NCBI GenBank assembly: GCA_016793465.1
Contig: JAEUJW010000040.1
Span: forward strand, 62,001 to 126,000
Source of the DNA: Myxococcales bacterium
GTDB taxonomy: Bacteria > Myxococcota > Polyangia > Nannocystales > Nannocystaceae
Length of the DNA: 64,000 nt
Direction: 5' to 3'
The notes below the pieces were generated by a model. It did not search any database. It was given only the letters and a program-made list of their open reading frames with translations, and was not told where the DNA came from. Every line of letters starts with the position of its first letter. The stretch's first letter is position 1. A program made the translations under genes and the position numbers. Positions 29,101 through 36,459 of this stretch are shown piece after piece.

Positions 29101-31995
29101 GTGTGGCAGAAGCTGAAGGGCCGGGACTGGCGCGCGCTGCCGCCGCCCGACCGCCTCGAGATCTCCCTCGACCGCGACACCGTCAACCCCGGCGACACCC
29201 TCGAGGCCGTGGTCCGCGGCCCGTGGGACGGCGCCTCCGGCACCCTCGTGCTCGCCCGCGGCGGCATCCGCGAGCAGCACCCCTTCACCCTCGCGGACCA
29301 CGCCGCCAGCTTCAAGTTCACCGCCGACGACACCTGGACCCCGGGCGTGCACATGCACGCGTTCATCGTCACCCCGCAGACCGAGGGCACCGCCCGCCCG
29401 CGCCTCCACGAGGCCACCGCCAGCGTCAAGCAGGACTTCAAGCACCGCTACCTCAAGGTCCAGGTCGACGCCCCGGGCAAGGCCGGCCCCGGCGACACCG
29501 TCGACCTCGCCGTGCACGTGCGCGACGCCGACGACAGGCCGGTGGCCGCCCGCGTGGCCCTGTGGGCCGTCGACGAGGCGGTGCTCGACCTCACCGACTA
29601 CGAGGTGCCCGACCTCCAGCCCGACTTCGTGCCCCGCCGCCCGCCGGAGATCGTCGACTACAACGAGTTCGCCGCCATCCTCTACCCGTTCCACGCCAAC
29701 CCCGTCGACCCGTGGTTCGACCCCGAGGCCTTCGGCCTGCGCGGCATGGGCACGGGCGGCAGCGGCTCGGGCTACGGCTCGGGCTCCGGCGCCGGCTTCG
29801 GCGGCCGCGGCGGCCGGGCCCCCGCCCCGCCCGCGCGCAGCCGGTTCGAGACGACCCCCGTGTTCCTCGCCGACCTCGCCGTCGACGCCGCCGGCGACGC
29901 CGCCGTCAAGGCCGCGCTGCCGGAGAACCTCACCACCTTCCGCATCACCGCCGTCGCCTCCGCCCGCCTCGCCGACGCCGCCTCGCCCGGCCGCTTCGGC
30001 AAGAACGACGCCCGCACCATGGTCACCGCCCCGCTGGTGCTGCGCAGCGTCCTCCCGCGGGTGCTCCGCCCCGGCGACGTCGCCGAGGCCGCCGCCATCA
30101 TCCAGAACAACACCGGCGCGCCCGGCAAGGTCACGGTCACCGCCGAGGTGTTTAATAGGCCAGGCGCTCAGGGACAGGTCCTCAAGTTACTGTCCCCCGG
30201 GACAGCCTCCGCCGACATGCCCGAGGGCGGCCAGGTCCGCCTGCCGTTCGAAGTCTCCGCGCTGGTCCCCGGCGCCCCTGACATTGAATTAAAGGCCGAG
30301 TTCACCCCGAGCGCCGGCGGCCCGCCGGTCCACGACGGCATGCGCGTGCCCCTGCCGGTCGAGGCCGAGCGGACCCTCCGCGAGCGCGTGGCCGCCTACG
30401 GCACCGTCGACGACGACCAGCCGATCGCCATCCCCGTCAAAATTCCCGCCGACGCGCTGCCCGGCTACGGCGGCGTGACCGTGGCCGCGACCTCGAGCCT
30501 GCTCGGCGGCCTCGAGGACGCGGTCGAAGACCTCGTCACCTACCCCTACGGCTGCGTCGAGCAGACCTCGAGCAAGCTGCTGCCGCTGGTCGCCCTCCAC
30601 GACCTGCGCCAGACCTACCCGCTCGGCGTCGCCGACCCCGCGCTGCACATGCGCGCCGGCGTCGAGCGCCTGCTCCGCATGCAGACCCGCGAGGGCGGCT
30701 TCGGCTACTGGCCCGGCGCCGCCGACGTGCACGCCTACGCCTCGGCCTACGCCACCTGGGTGCTGCACCTGGCCCAAAAGGCAGGCTACTCGGTGCCCGA
30801 GGACGCCCTGAAAAAGGCCCTCGACGACCTCGAGCGGCGCGTGCACGCCGTCACCATGGCCGGCGTCGCCGTCGACTGGGGCTACTACGACGGCTCGCGC
30901 CTGGCCATCGCCCTGCACGTGCTCGCCGAGGCCGACCGCGACGTGCACGCCAGGTCCCTCGAGCTCTACGCCCGCCGCCAGAGCCTCCCGCTCTACGCCC
31001 GCGCCTTCTTGTTGCTCGCGCTGCACCGCCGCGACCCCAGGTCCAGCGAGGTCCACACCCTCGCCGGCGAGCTGCGCGGCGACCTGCAGGAGACCCCCGC
31101 GACCGCCCACACCAGCGAGTCCACCAGCTACGACCTCGGCGAGTTCTTCCACTCCGACGCCCGCAGCGACGCGATCTTGTTGATGGCCATGCTGCGCGTC
31201 GAGCCCGAGCACCCGCTCGTCGTCAAGCTCGCGCGCGGCCTGCTCGAGCGCCGCATCGGCGGCGCGTGGCGCAACACCCAGGAGAACGCCTACGCCCTGG
31301 TCGCCCTCGCCGACTACGCGAGGATCTACGAGGCCGAGGTCCCCGACTTCACCGCCCGCGCCTGGGTCGGCGCCCACAACGTGCTCGACGTCGCGTTCAA
31401 GGGCCGCGAGTTCACCACCCGCAGCAGCACCACCGACATGGTCGAGCTCGTCGGCCTCGCCACCCCGGAGCAGCAGGCCCTCGACGTCGTGCTCCAGCGC
31501 GAGGGCGCCGGCCGCCTGTACTACCGCCTCGGAGCCGAGTGGGCCCCCGTGCAGCGCGACCTGCCCGCCCGCAGCCAGGGCCTCGAGGTCAGCCGCACGC
31601 TGCGCGTCAAGGAGGGCAGCGTCACCGCCGGCAGCGTCACCGCCGGCGAGCCCGTCGCCATGGACATCACCATCAAGACCGACGTGCGCGTGCGCTACGT
31701 CGCCATCGACGTCCCGCTGCCCGCCGGCCTCGAGGGCGTGTCGCGCACGCTCGGCCAGGGCCGCAAGGCGGCGGTGCTCGGCGGCCGCCGCGGCTGGTGG
31801 GCCACCCACGAGGAGCAGCGCGCCGACCGCGTGGTCGTGTTCGCCGACGACCTCCAGCCCGGCACCCACCACCACACCATCGACCTGCGCGCGACCACCC
31901 GCGGCAAGTTCAGCTTCCCGCCGATCCACGCCGAGGCCATGTACATGCCCGAGGTCTACGGCCGCACCGCCGGCACCACCCTCGAGGTCCGCTGA
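26110..31995 (+). CDS. Alpha-2-macroglobulin family lipoprotein, copy 1
   Basis: 1961 residues from ATG at 26110, with AGGAG eight bases upstream. The N-terminal signal ends SVSLNAC, a plausible lipobox. Macroglobulin-type beta domains follow: HVRFNQPVVAL, GERLIARVVSERGVYRPGEKVRVVGW, KVEDYRVPEYTVEA and ARVALWAVDEAVLDL. A Gly/Ser-rich bait-like insert (about residues 1215-1240) precedes FETTPVFLADLAVD and ENLTTFRITAVA. The thioester site is intact as CVEQ (Cys1482-Gln1485) in YPYGCVEQTSS, within the helical thioester domain. Such bacterial proteins trap proteases by covalent capture at the envelope. The usual partner gene pbpC is not nearby. A full paralogue lies at 39265. Confidence 0.93.
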   Translation: MPRRRRAPLTSATALLISVSLNACQGHGPPPPSGPGGPPDAARQAAFDPAAVGPGAPPRPAPGRPLDVLDYGPIGRTEGNTQIHVRFNQPVVALGLDDPTDYTSLFSFDPPLSGRAYFKSPELLVFDPDEDLRDCQGYTARFAGGLTGLGDQKFERPLTWNFETTRPTVISSHPNAGEADLRRDSAVFFQLDRPAALAEVRAHVTASARPLDGGEAIAVPVTVRPATRKEMERHFYVHGSDVEANLRRIYAVKASELWPVGSEVTVAVTPGLVSEAGPLWLDTPWSMAFKTYRVQGVESLSCAPDQPCGLEPIRLTLRNPILEREARKISVSPRPKGFAVNLWDSWGEGGREVSIEGMYVPGTTYTVTIPASMRDIFGQSLAKTERRQALVAPKASLAMSSAGGILVAGRPGQPQTIGVESRHVGRLRVRIGVFDDRELRALDSSQVATMPFPARTRVHTVPLTPSGPGDWSSVALDLAALTGDVRRPVLVEVTADELVARAAEYGKPAALRGLFRLTDLGPVAVTSLPASTVQVLRLSDSKPVAGARVSRHDASGALELLGLTDADGHLALPAEVVALRTSLSDEQKRRPVRLVVDDPAHDDRTYLDVDGPYDGNRWRSRADVEAEAKKTSGLRPGERLIARVVSERGVYRPGEKVRVVGWSALDTPFSRSNLGRLPAGTPVKFELVDPYDQVVAVHPTVTTEEGKYWAELGVPGEAKLGRYDVRATVGATTVETTVKVEDYRVPEYTVEAASRRPDILVGESTPIDVRAEYYFGGPVPIRRMGTAMSCRLQRYRPPGLGSEWAVGEPLPADRRRFGDSARVHVPTVTPDPTPGRRLHTSTPVFEDRRYPARCTASFEVQDESLQGIGAEASYNVHPAGFYLALAAPQGLHHAGDRDVGVRARAVDIAGNRVAAGKVELAVTRVWSEPKYRDEGGSRVYDGTEEKTAKVKTCTLDLPAAGDDPTCELPPLQDGRYELAATATAGDGREARTAASFHVWQKLKGRDWRALPPPDRLEISLDRDTVNPGDTLEAVVRGPWDGASGTLVLARGGIREQHPFTLADHAASFKFTADDTWTPGVHMHAFIVTPQTEGTARPRLHEATASVKQDFKHRYLKVQVDAPGKAGPGDTVDLAVHVRDADDRPVAARVALWAVDEAVLDLTDYEVPDLQPDFVPRRPPEIVDYNEFAAILYPFHANPVDPWFDPEAFGLRGMGTGGSGSGYGSGSGAGFGGRGGRAPAPPARSRFETTPVFLADLAVDAAGDAAVKAALPENLTTFRITAVASARLADAASPGRFGKNDARTMVTAPLVLRSVLPRVLRPGDVAEAAAIIQNNTGAPGKVTVTAEVFNRPGAQGQVLKLLSPGTASADMPEGGQVRLPFEVSALVPGAPDIELKAEFTPSAGGPPVHDGMRVPLPVEAERTLRERVAAYGTVDDDQPIAIPVKIPADALPGYGGVTVAATSSLLGGLEDAVEDLVTYPYGCVEQTSSKLLPLVALHDLRQTYPLGVADPALHMRAGVERLLRMQTREGGFGYWPGAADVHAYASAYATWVLHLAQKAGYSVPEDALKKALDDLERRVHAVTMAGVAVDWGYYDGSRLAIALHVLAEADRDVHARSLELYARRQSLPLYARAFLLLALHRRDPRSSEVHTLAGELRGDLQETPATAHTSESTSYDLGEFFHSDARSDAILLMAMLRVEPEHPLVVKLARGLLERRIGGAWRNTQENAYALVALADYARIYEAEVPDFTARAWVGAHNVLDVAFKGREFTTRSSTTDMVELVGLATPEQQALDVVLQREGAGRLYYRLGAEWAPVQRDLPARSQGLEVSRTLRVKEGSVTAGSVTAGEPVAMDITIKTDVRVRYVAIDVPLPAGLEGVSRTLGQGRKAAVLGGRRGWWATHEEQRADRVVVFADDLQPGTHHHTIDLRATTRGKFSFPPIHAEAMYMPEVYGRTAGTTLEVR

Positions 31996-31996
31996 G

Positions 31997-32032
31997 GCAC
32001 CGGCCCGCGTCGCCCCGCGCCGGCGCCGGTGC
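31997..32032 (+). terminator. Hairpin directly after alpha-2-macroglobulin gene 1
   Basis: GCACCGGC at 31997-32004 pairs perfectly with GCCGGTGC at 32025-32032, two bases after the stop codon. There is no T-run, as is common in very GC-rich genomes, so it may act with Rho. Confidence 0.45.
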
Positions 32033-32165
32033 ACGTCGTCGAGGAGCGACGAGCGCCACCTCGTTAACGCCGATCCACCACGAACCGCGCGAGACCCACG
32101 CCGCCTCGCCGCGCCGACCGGGGCCATCGCTCGACACCACCCGGCGATCCTGGCATCGTGACGAG

Positions 32166-32741
32166 GTGCCCCGCCCGCGCCGCCTCACGCCGCTCGCCCC
32201 GCTGCTGCTCGCGGGCTGCCCGTCCTCCGCCGAGATCGCCGGCGGCGTGCTGGTGCTCGCCCCGCTCGACTACCTGCTCGCGCTCGCCGTCGTCTACGCG
32301 CTGTACGCCGCGTGGAAGCCGATCCGCCCCGGCCTCGTGTTCGGCGGCGGCATCCACGGCGGCGCCGTGCTCGCCTGCCTGACGCTCGCCGTCATCGGCT
32401 CGCAGCACGCCGAGGTCAACCCGGCCTTCCTGTGGCTGTGCGCCACCGGCATCCTCGGGATCTGGCTGATCCTCGCCCGCCTGACCCTGCGCACCGGCTG
32501 GGGCTTTCGCTGGGGCGGCATGGTCGCCACCGCGATCGTCGTGCTGCCCTCGCTGCTCGCCATCGACATGCGAGGCGCCGACGCCGAGTCGATGATGGCC
32601 CTCGGCCTCGTCCCCGCCCTGCTGTTCGGCTTCCTCGGCGTCGTCCCCGCGCTGGTCCTGCTGTTCGCCCTCATCGAGGCCGCCCACGCCCGCAGCAAAC
32701 ACCTCGAGTCGTTCGCCGCCCCCCCGGACCCGCCCGCGTGA
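32166..32741 (+). CDS. Membrane protein with lipoprotein-like N-terminus, unknown function
   Basis: 191 residues from a GTG at 32166, which gives a short basic n-region and hydrophobic core ending in LLLAGC, a good lipobox, followed by PSSAEIAGG. The rest has about four to five hydrophobic segments (LVLAPLDYLLALAVVYALYAAW, GAVLACLTLAVIG, FLWLCATGILGIWLILARL, LVPALLFGFLGVVPALVLLFAL) with little else. It could equally be a polytopic inner-membrane protein whose first helix merely resembles a lipoprotein signal. I do not recognise a family. It lies 170 bases downstream of the first alpha-2-macroglobulin gene and is convergent with the next gene. Confidence 0.6.
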   Translation: MPRPRRLTPLAPLLLAGCPSSAEIAGGVLVLAPLDYLLALAVVYALYAAWKPIRPGLVFGGGIHGGAVLACLTLAVIGSQHAEVNPAFLWLCATGILGIWLILARLTLRTGWGFRWGGMVATAIVVLPSLLAIDMRGADAESMMALGLVPALLFGFLGVVPALVLLFALIEAAHARSKHLESFAAPPDPPA

Positions 32742-32871
32742 CCGCCCCGCGCCTCGACCACACCGCGCTGTTCGCCGCTCCGCCCGTCACGTGAGTACGT
32801 AGATAATTAATCATCGTCATCGTCAGCACCGCACGACCGACGATCCGCGGCTCGCACGCACGTCCGGCGAC

Positions 32872-33633
32872 TCAGCGCCGCGCCGCGCGTCGCTGCTGCC
32901 GCTCTTCCCGTCGCTGCTGCCGCGCCTCGCGCCGCAGCTCCCGCTTGACCCGCATGGCCCGCTTCGTCGTCCACCAGTCGACCACCGGCTGCGCGTCGGA
33001 CTCGCGGTCGAACAGCGACTGCTCCGGATCCTGATACTCGAGGACCAGCGTCCCCAGGACGAACTCCTCCTCGTCGTCCCCGTACAGGTCGACCCCGACC
33101 TCGGTCTCTCTCGAGGCCTCGCCGTCGCCGGACCGTATGCCGCCCACGGCCTCGCCCGCGGCCTCGACCGGCCCCGCCACCGGCCCCGCCACCGGCCCCG
33201 CATGGTCGCGCCCGTCGGATCCCTGCAGGTCCTCGACCACCGCGTCCTGCCGCTCCTGCGCCGGCGCTTCGCCGTCACGCGCACACGCGCCCGCGTCCTC
33301 GGCCCCCGGCACGCACATCCCGAGCTCGCCCGGGGCCGCCGGCGGCGGCTCCTCGACCCAGCCGGCGCACGCGACGACGCCGAGCGCCGCCGCGGCCGCC
33401 CCGCGCGTCGGCCGCGGCGCGAACCGGACGTGCCCCTGCGCGTCGACGCGGTAGCGGACGCACGCCTTGCCCTTGCGCGCGAACACGGCGTCGATCGCCG
33501 CCTCCGCGTGCATCGCCGACAGGTCGAGCACCTCGCGGTCGCACGCCGAGCAGCGCCGCCCCGACGCGGTCCCCGGCATCCGCGCCCAGTCCTGGTCGCA
33601 GGCCTGAAGAATGGGCAGCCGGGAGCGATGCAC
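32872..33633 (-). CDS. Protein with N-terminal paired-Cys motif and charged C-terminus, unknown
   Basis: I place the start at the GTG at 33633 (VHRSRLPILQACDQDW), preceded by GGTGGGAG; a GTG at 33685-33687 would add 18 residues. The first ~60 residues contain CDQDWARM...GRRCSACDREVLDLSAM, a four-residue CxxC knot with a W-M spacer that recurs at the N-termini of myxobacterial proteins of unknown function and may bind metal. The middle has a possible membrane-spanning segment (AAAALGVVACAGWV), then an acidic, repetitive region with three GPVA-type units. The C-terminus is very basic (RREARQQRREERQQRR). No function can be assigned. Confidence 0.6.
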   Translation of the reverse strand: MHRSRLPILQACDQDWARMPGTASGRRCSACDREVLDLSAMHAEAAIDAVFARKGKACVRYRVDAQGHVRFAPRPTRGAAAAALGVVACAGWVEEPPPAAPGELGMCVPGAEDAGACARDGEAPAQERQDAVVEDLQGSDGRDHAGPVAGPVAGPVEAAGEAVGGIRSGDGEASRETEVGVDLYGDDEEEFVLGTLVLEYQDPEQSLFDRESDAQPVVDWWTTKRAMRVKRELRREARQQRREERQQRRAARR

Positions 33634-33704
33634 GCTCCCACCGTACGCCTCGCCGCGCACCACGAGACCGGCCCGCGTTCGGACCACGATGATAGACTCG
33701 CCGC

Positions 33705-34466
33705 GTGGACCCGCTCGACACCGCCGAGCTGCTGACCCGCCTGGCGTCGACCGGCGAGGCCAGGCTCACCGCCATCCAGGAGCTCGCGCGCCGGGCCGAA
33801 CCCGCGGCGACTCGACCATTTGTCAAATTGCTGCGCGAGGAGCTGTCCCCCGAAGAAGTCGACGCCATCCTCGGCGCCCTCGAGCGCATCGGCACCCGCG
33901 CGATCCTCCCGATGCTGCAGCACACCGCCAGGTCCCGCCCCGCGCTCGCCGAGCGGCTCATGGCCCTGCACCAATCATTAAAGCGTCCTCCGCCCGCCGT
34001 CGCCGAGCCCGGCCTGCGCTGGCTCGAGCTCGACGGCGGTCGCCTCGCCGTCGGACCGCGGCCCAAGGTCCGCGCCCTCGCGACCCTGCGCGAGCTCGGC
34101 GCCACCCACATCGTCACCTTGCTGTCCGAGTCCGAGGGTGCGCGCGAGCTCGGCGACGCCGTCGTCGCCGCCGGCCTCGGCTGGCAGTGGTTCCCGCTGC
34201 GCAACGGCGACCCGCCGGCCCACGAACACGACCCCGCCGCCCTCGCCGCGCTCGACGCCTGGGCCGCGCTGCTGGCCGCCGGCGGCTCGCTCTACCTCCA
34301 CTGCGCCGCCGGCATCCACCGCACCGGCATGCTCGGCCACGCCCTGCTGCGGCGCCTCGGTCGCTCGCCCGGCGACGCCCTGCGCCTGCTCGGCGAGCTG
34401 CGCCCGCTGACCGCCGCCGAGGCCGGTGAGCACCGCCTCGCCTGGGGCCACCGCTTCGCCCGCTGA
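33705..34466 (+). CDS. HEAT-like repeat / protein-tyrosine-phosphatase-like fusion
   Basis: 253 residues from a GTG at 33705. Residues 1-95 are helical with HEAT-like pairs (LLTRLASTGEARLTAIQELARRAE, RPFVKLLREELSPEEVDAILGALERIG). Residues ~105-253 look like a dual-specificity phosphatase: LRWLELDGGRLAVGPRPK, an ELGATHIVTLLSE strand, FPLRNGDPP, and the catalytic P-loop LHCAAGIHRTG, which fits HCx5R. The general-acid Asp may be in the NGDPP loop. This suggests Tyr/Ser/Thr phosphatase activity in the cytoplasm, with the helical part binding a partner; the combination is unusual. The gene is divergent from the preceding one with about 70 bases between starts. Confidence 0.75.
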   Translation: MDPLDTAELLTRLASTGEARLTAIQELARRAEPAATRPFVKLLREELSPEEVDAILGALERIGTRAILPMLQHTARSRPALAERLMALHQSLKRPPPAVAEPGLRWLELDGGRLAVGPRPKVRALATLRELGATHIVTLLSESEGARELGDAVVAAGLGWQWFPLRNGDPPAHEHDPAALAALDAWAALLAAGGSLYLHCAAGIHRTGMLGHALLRRLGRSPGDALRLLGELRPLTAAEAGEHRLAWGHRFAR

Positions 34467-34509
34467 GCGCCGCGAAGTCGACGGCTCGGCTCACGCGTTG
34501 CCGCCACGC

Positions 34510-35721
34510 ATGCCCTCGCGTCCGCGGCCCCGACGAAGCCTGGCCTCCGCGCAGCTGCGCCCGCTCGCGCCGGGCCTCGCGCTCTGCTGCCTGCTCGCCT
34601 GCCCGTCGCGCGCCCCGACCGACCTGCCCGAAGAGCCAGGTCCACCCCTCGCCCCGTGGGCGGCCTTCGCCACCGAGGCCAGCGCCGGCGGCCCGCGCTG
34701 CGAGGTCTCGCGGCCGGTCGACCTCGGCGCCGTGCTGTCGGTGCGCGGCGGCCCGGCCGACGTGCGCCTCGCCGCCGGCCCGAGCGGCGGCATGGTCGCG
34801 TGGATGCAGCCCCACCCCACCCGGCCGATCGGTCGCCTCGTCGCCGTGCGCCCGCTCGGCCGCGACGGCCGCCCGACCGGCGTGGTCCAGACCCTGCAGC
34901 CCCCCGTCGGATCTGTCCTGAAGGACATCGTCGCCGACGACGGCGGCTTCTACGTGCTCGTCGCGGCCCCCGACCAGCCGCGCGCCAACCACGCGATCGC
35001 CGTGCGCCCCGACGGCTCCGGCCTCGGCGAGTTCCGCGAGATCGCCGGCGCCGGCGGCCTCGCCCCGCTGTCCCGCGGCCACGCCCACGGCCCCGCCGCC
35101 GCCGTGCTCTACGGCTCCCCCCTCGGCGGCCACAACCCGCTGTGGGTCCGCCTCGATCGTGACGCCGCTGGCGTCCGCGTGACCACCCGCTCGCTCTCGC
35201 AGGGCCCCGGCGCCGACACCCCGTCCGCCTGGGTCGGCGGCGACGGCCGCCACGCCCTCGTCGTCGCCAGGCCCGGCGCTCCGCTCGAGCTGATCGACGG
35301 CGACGTCCTGCCCGCTGGCGCCGCCCTGCCCGACGTCCCGCTCGGCCTCGACGCCCGCTGGCGCGGCGACGCCGTCGACCTGGCGTGGACCGCGACCTCC
35401 GACGGCGGCGCCTCGCTGCGGCGCGCCCTCCTGCGGGCCGACGGCGCCCTCGAGCTCGACCCGCCCGGCCTCCCCGCCTTCGAACACACCCTCGCGCTGG
35501 CGTGGAGCGCCCCGCCGCTGCGCGGCGCCCGTCGGACCCGGTCCGGACGTCAGCTCGACGGAGACGTCATCGACGTCACCGCCGCCGACCCCGAACTCAC
35601 CGGGGCGCTCGCCGACGCCGGCTGGACCTGGACCGGCGAGGCCTTCGTGGTCGGTTATCCGGCGGACACCGCCGGCGGCATCACCACGCGGACGGTCCGC
35701 GTCACCTGTCCGCGGCCCTGA
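34510..35721 (+). CDS. Lipoprotein, unknown function
   Basis: 403 residues from ATG at 34510; the same frame is open from 34426, but only this start gives the expected signal. The N-terminus is basic (RPRPRRS) followed by a hydrophobic core ending LALCCLLAC, a lipobox. The rest has evenly spaced short beta-strand motifs with Gly/Asp turns (GGMVAWMQPHP, DDGGFYVLVAAPDQ, GPAAAVLYGSPLGG, GDGRHALVVARPG, DGGASLRRALLRADG), consistent with a beta-propeller-like exported protein. No catalytic motif is visible. It lies 43 bases downstream of the phosphatase-like gene, so the two may be co-transcribed. Confidence 0.7.
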   Translation: MPSRPRPRRSLASAQLRPLAPGLALCCLLACPSRAPTDLPEEPGPPLAPWAAFATEASAGGPRCEVSRPVDLGAVLSVRGGPADVRLAAGPSGGMVAWMQPHPTRPIGRLVAVRPLGRDGRPTGVVQTLQPPVGSVLKDIVADDGGFYVLVAAPDQPRANHAIAVRPDGSGLGEFREIAGAGGLAPLSRGHAHGPAAAVLYGSPLGGHNPLWVRLDRDAAGVRVTTRSLSQGPGADTPSAWVGGDGRHALVVARPGAPLELIDGDVLPAGAALPDVPLGLDARWRGDAVDLAWTATSDGGASLRRALLRADGALELDPPGLPAFEHTLALAWSAPPLRGARRTRSGRQLDGDVIDVTAADPELTGALADAGWTWTGEAFVVGYPADTAGGITTRTVRVTCPRP

Positions 35722-35865
35722 CCCGCTGTCACATTCCCTACGTGACGTCGCTGGCACCGAGCGCAGCGATTTCGTGCGCCGCACGACGCGTGCACATGCA
35801 GCCGCGATCGCCTTCCGCTACAGTCGAACCGTTCGCGGCCGCCGTTCGTCGACACGAGGTCTCCG

Positions 35866-36039
35866 ATGCTCGCCCTGCTCACCACTCACCTCTCGTTCGC
35901 CGGCGTGCTTCAGCCCGGCCCCGGCGCGGCGGTCAGCTCCGCCTCCGCCGCCAACGCGACCGTCGCCTTCATCCTCGTCGTGCTGGCGATCGGCTTCGCC
36001 GTGCTGCACCGACTCGGCCGCGGCTCGCGCATCGACTGA
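35866..36039 (+). CDS. Small membrane protein (57 residues)
   Basis: ATG at 35866 is preceded by ACGAGG about ten bases upstream, a fair ribosome-binding site; the stop is TGA at 36037. The predicted peptide has a short N-terminal hydrophobic stretch (LALLTTHLSFAGVL), a Ser/Ala-rich middle, and one clear transmembrane helix (ATVAFILVVLAIGFAVLHRL) followed by a positively charged end (GRGSRID). No family is recognised. Coding evidence is the site, the codon usage and the membrane topology, not homology. It is convergent with the Cys-rich lipoprotein gene, with 12 bases between the stops. Confidence 0.5.
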   Translation: MLALLTTHLSFAGVLQPGPGAAVSSASAANATVAFILVVLAIGFAVLHRLGRGSRID

Positions 36040-36051
36040 GCCCGCGTCGCC

Positions 36052-36414
36052 TCAGCGAACGATCTCGAACGAGCACGCCTCGCGCTGCTCCTCCTGCTCC
36101 TCGAAGCAGTCCGCCGTCCCGTCGGACACCAGCCCGGCCACCGCCGCCGGCAGGTCCTCGCAGGCCACCGCCGCCATGCACTCGAGCAGCGCGAACGAGG
36201 CCTCGCCGCACGCGGTGGCCAGCGCGTAGCGCTCCTCGTTCACGCACATCCGCGTGCACACCTCGACGTCGCCCTTGGCCCAGCCGTCGGCCACGCACTC
36301 GATCCGCCGCGGGCAGTAGTCCTCGCACAGCCCGCGCAGCTCGGCCGCCCGCTCCTCGTCGGTCCCGGGTCGACACGCCGCGCAGGCCAGCAAGATCGCC
36401 GCAAGTCGTCGCAT
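36052..36414 (-). CDS. Small Cys-rich lipoprotein
   Basis: 120 residues from ATG at 36414, preceded by a GGGGG stretch on the coding strand; upstream in-frame starts at 36429 and 36453 would spoil the signal peptide. The signal RRLAAILLAC has a lipobox, followed by a second Cys. The mature part has about nine more cysteines in a regular pattern (LCEDYCPRRIECVADGW, EVCTRMCVNEE, ALATACGE, LLECMAAVACEDL, DCFEEQ, CSF), suggesting several disulfides and an extracytoplasmic position. Such small Cys-patterned lipoproteins are common in Nannocystis-like genomes; the function is unknown. Confidence 0.68.
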   Translation of the reverse strand: MRRLAAILLACAACRPGTDEERAAELRGLCEDYCPRRIECVADGWAKGDVEVCTRMCVNEERYALATACGEASFALLECMAAVACEDLPAAVAGLVSDGTADCFEEQEEQREACSFEIVR

Positions 36415-36459
36415 GGTGCCCCCGAACATCGCAGCCCTCGCCCGCGCCCGCAACCGCCG

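Noticed and set aside
26170..29694. Long minus-strand open frame opposite alpha-2-macroglobulin gene 1
   Set aside because: It is the complement of a real gene whose GC-rich third positions suppress stops; the translation is Val/Gly/Ala/Arg-rich with no domain.
35818..36009. 63-codon minus-strand frame opposite the 57-residue membrane protein
   Set aside because: The plus-strand peptide has a ribosome-binding site and a clear membrane helix; the minus frame is His/Gln/Gly/Arg text without either.
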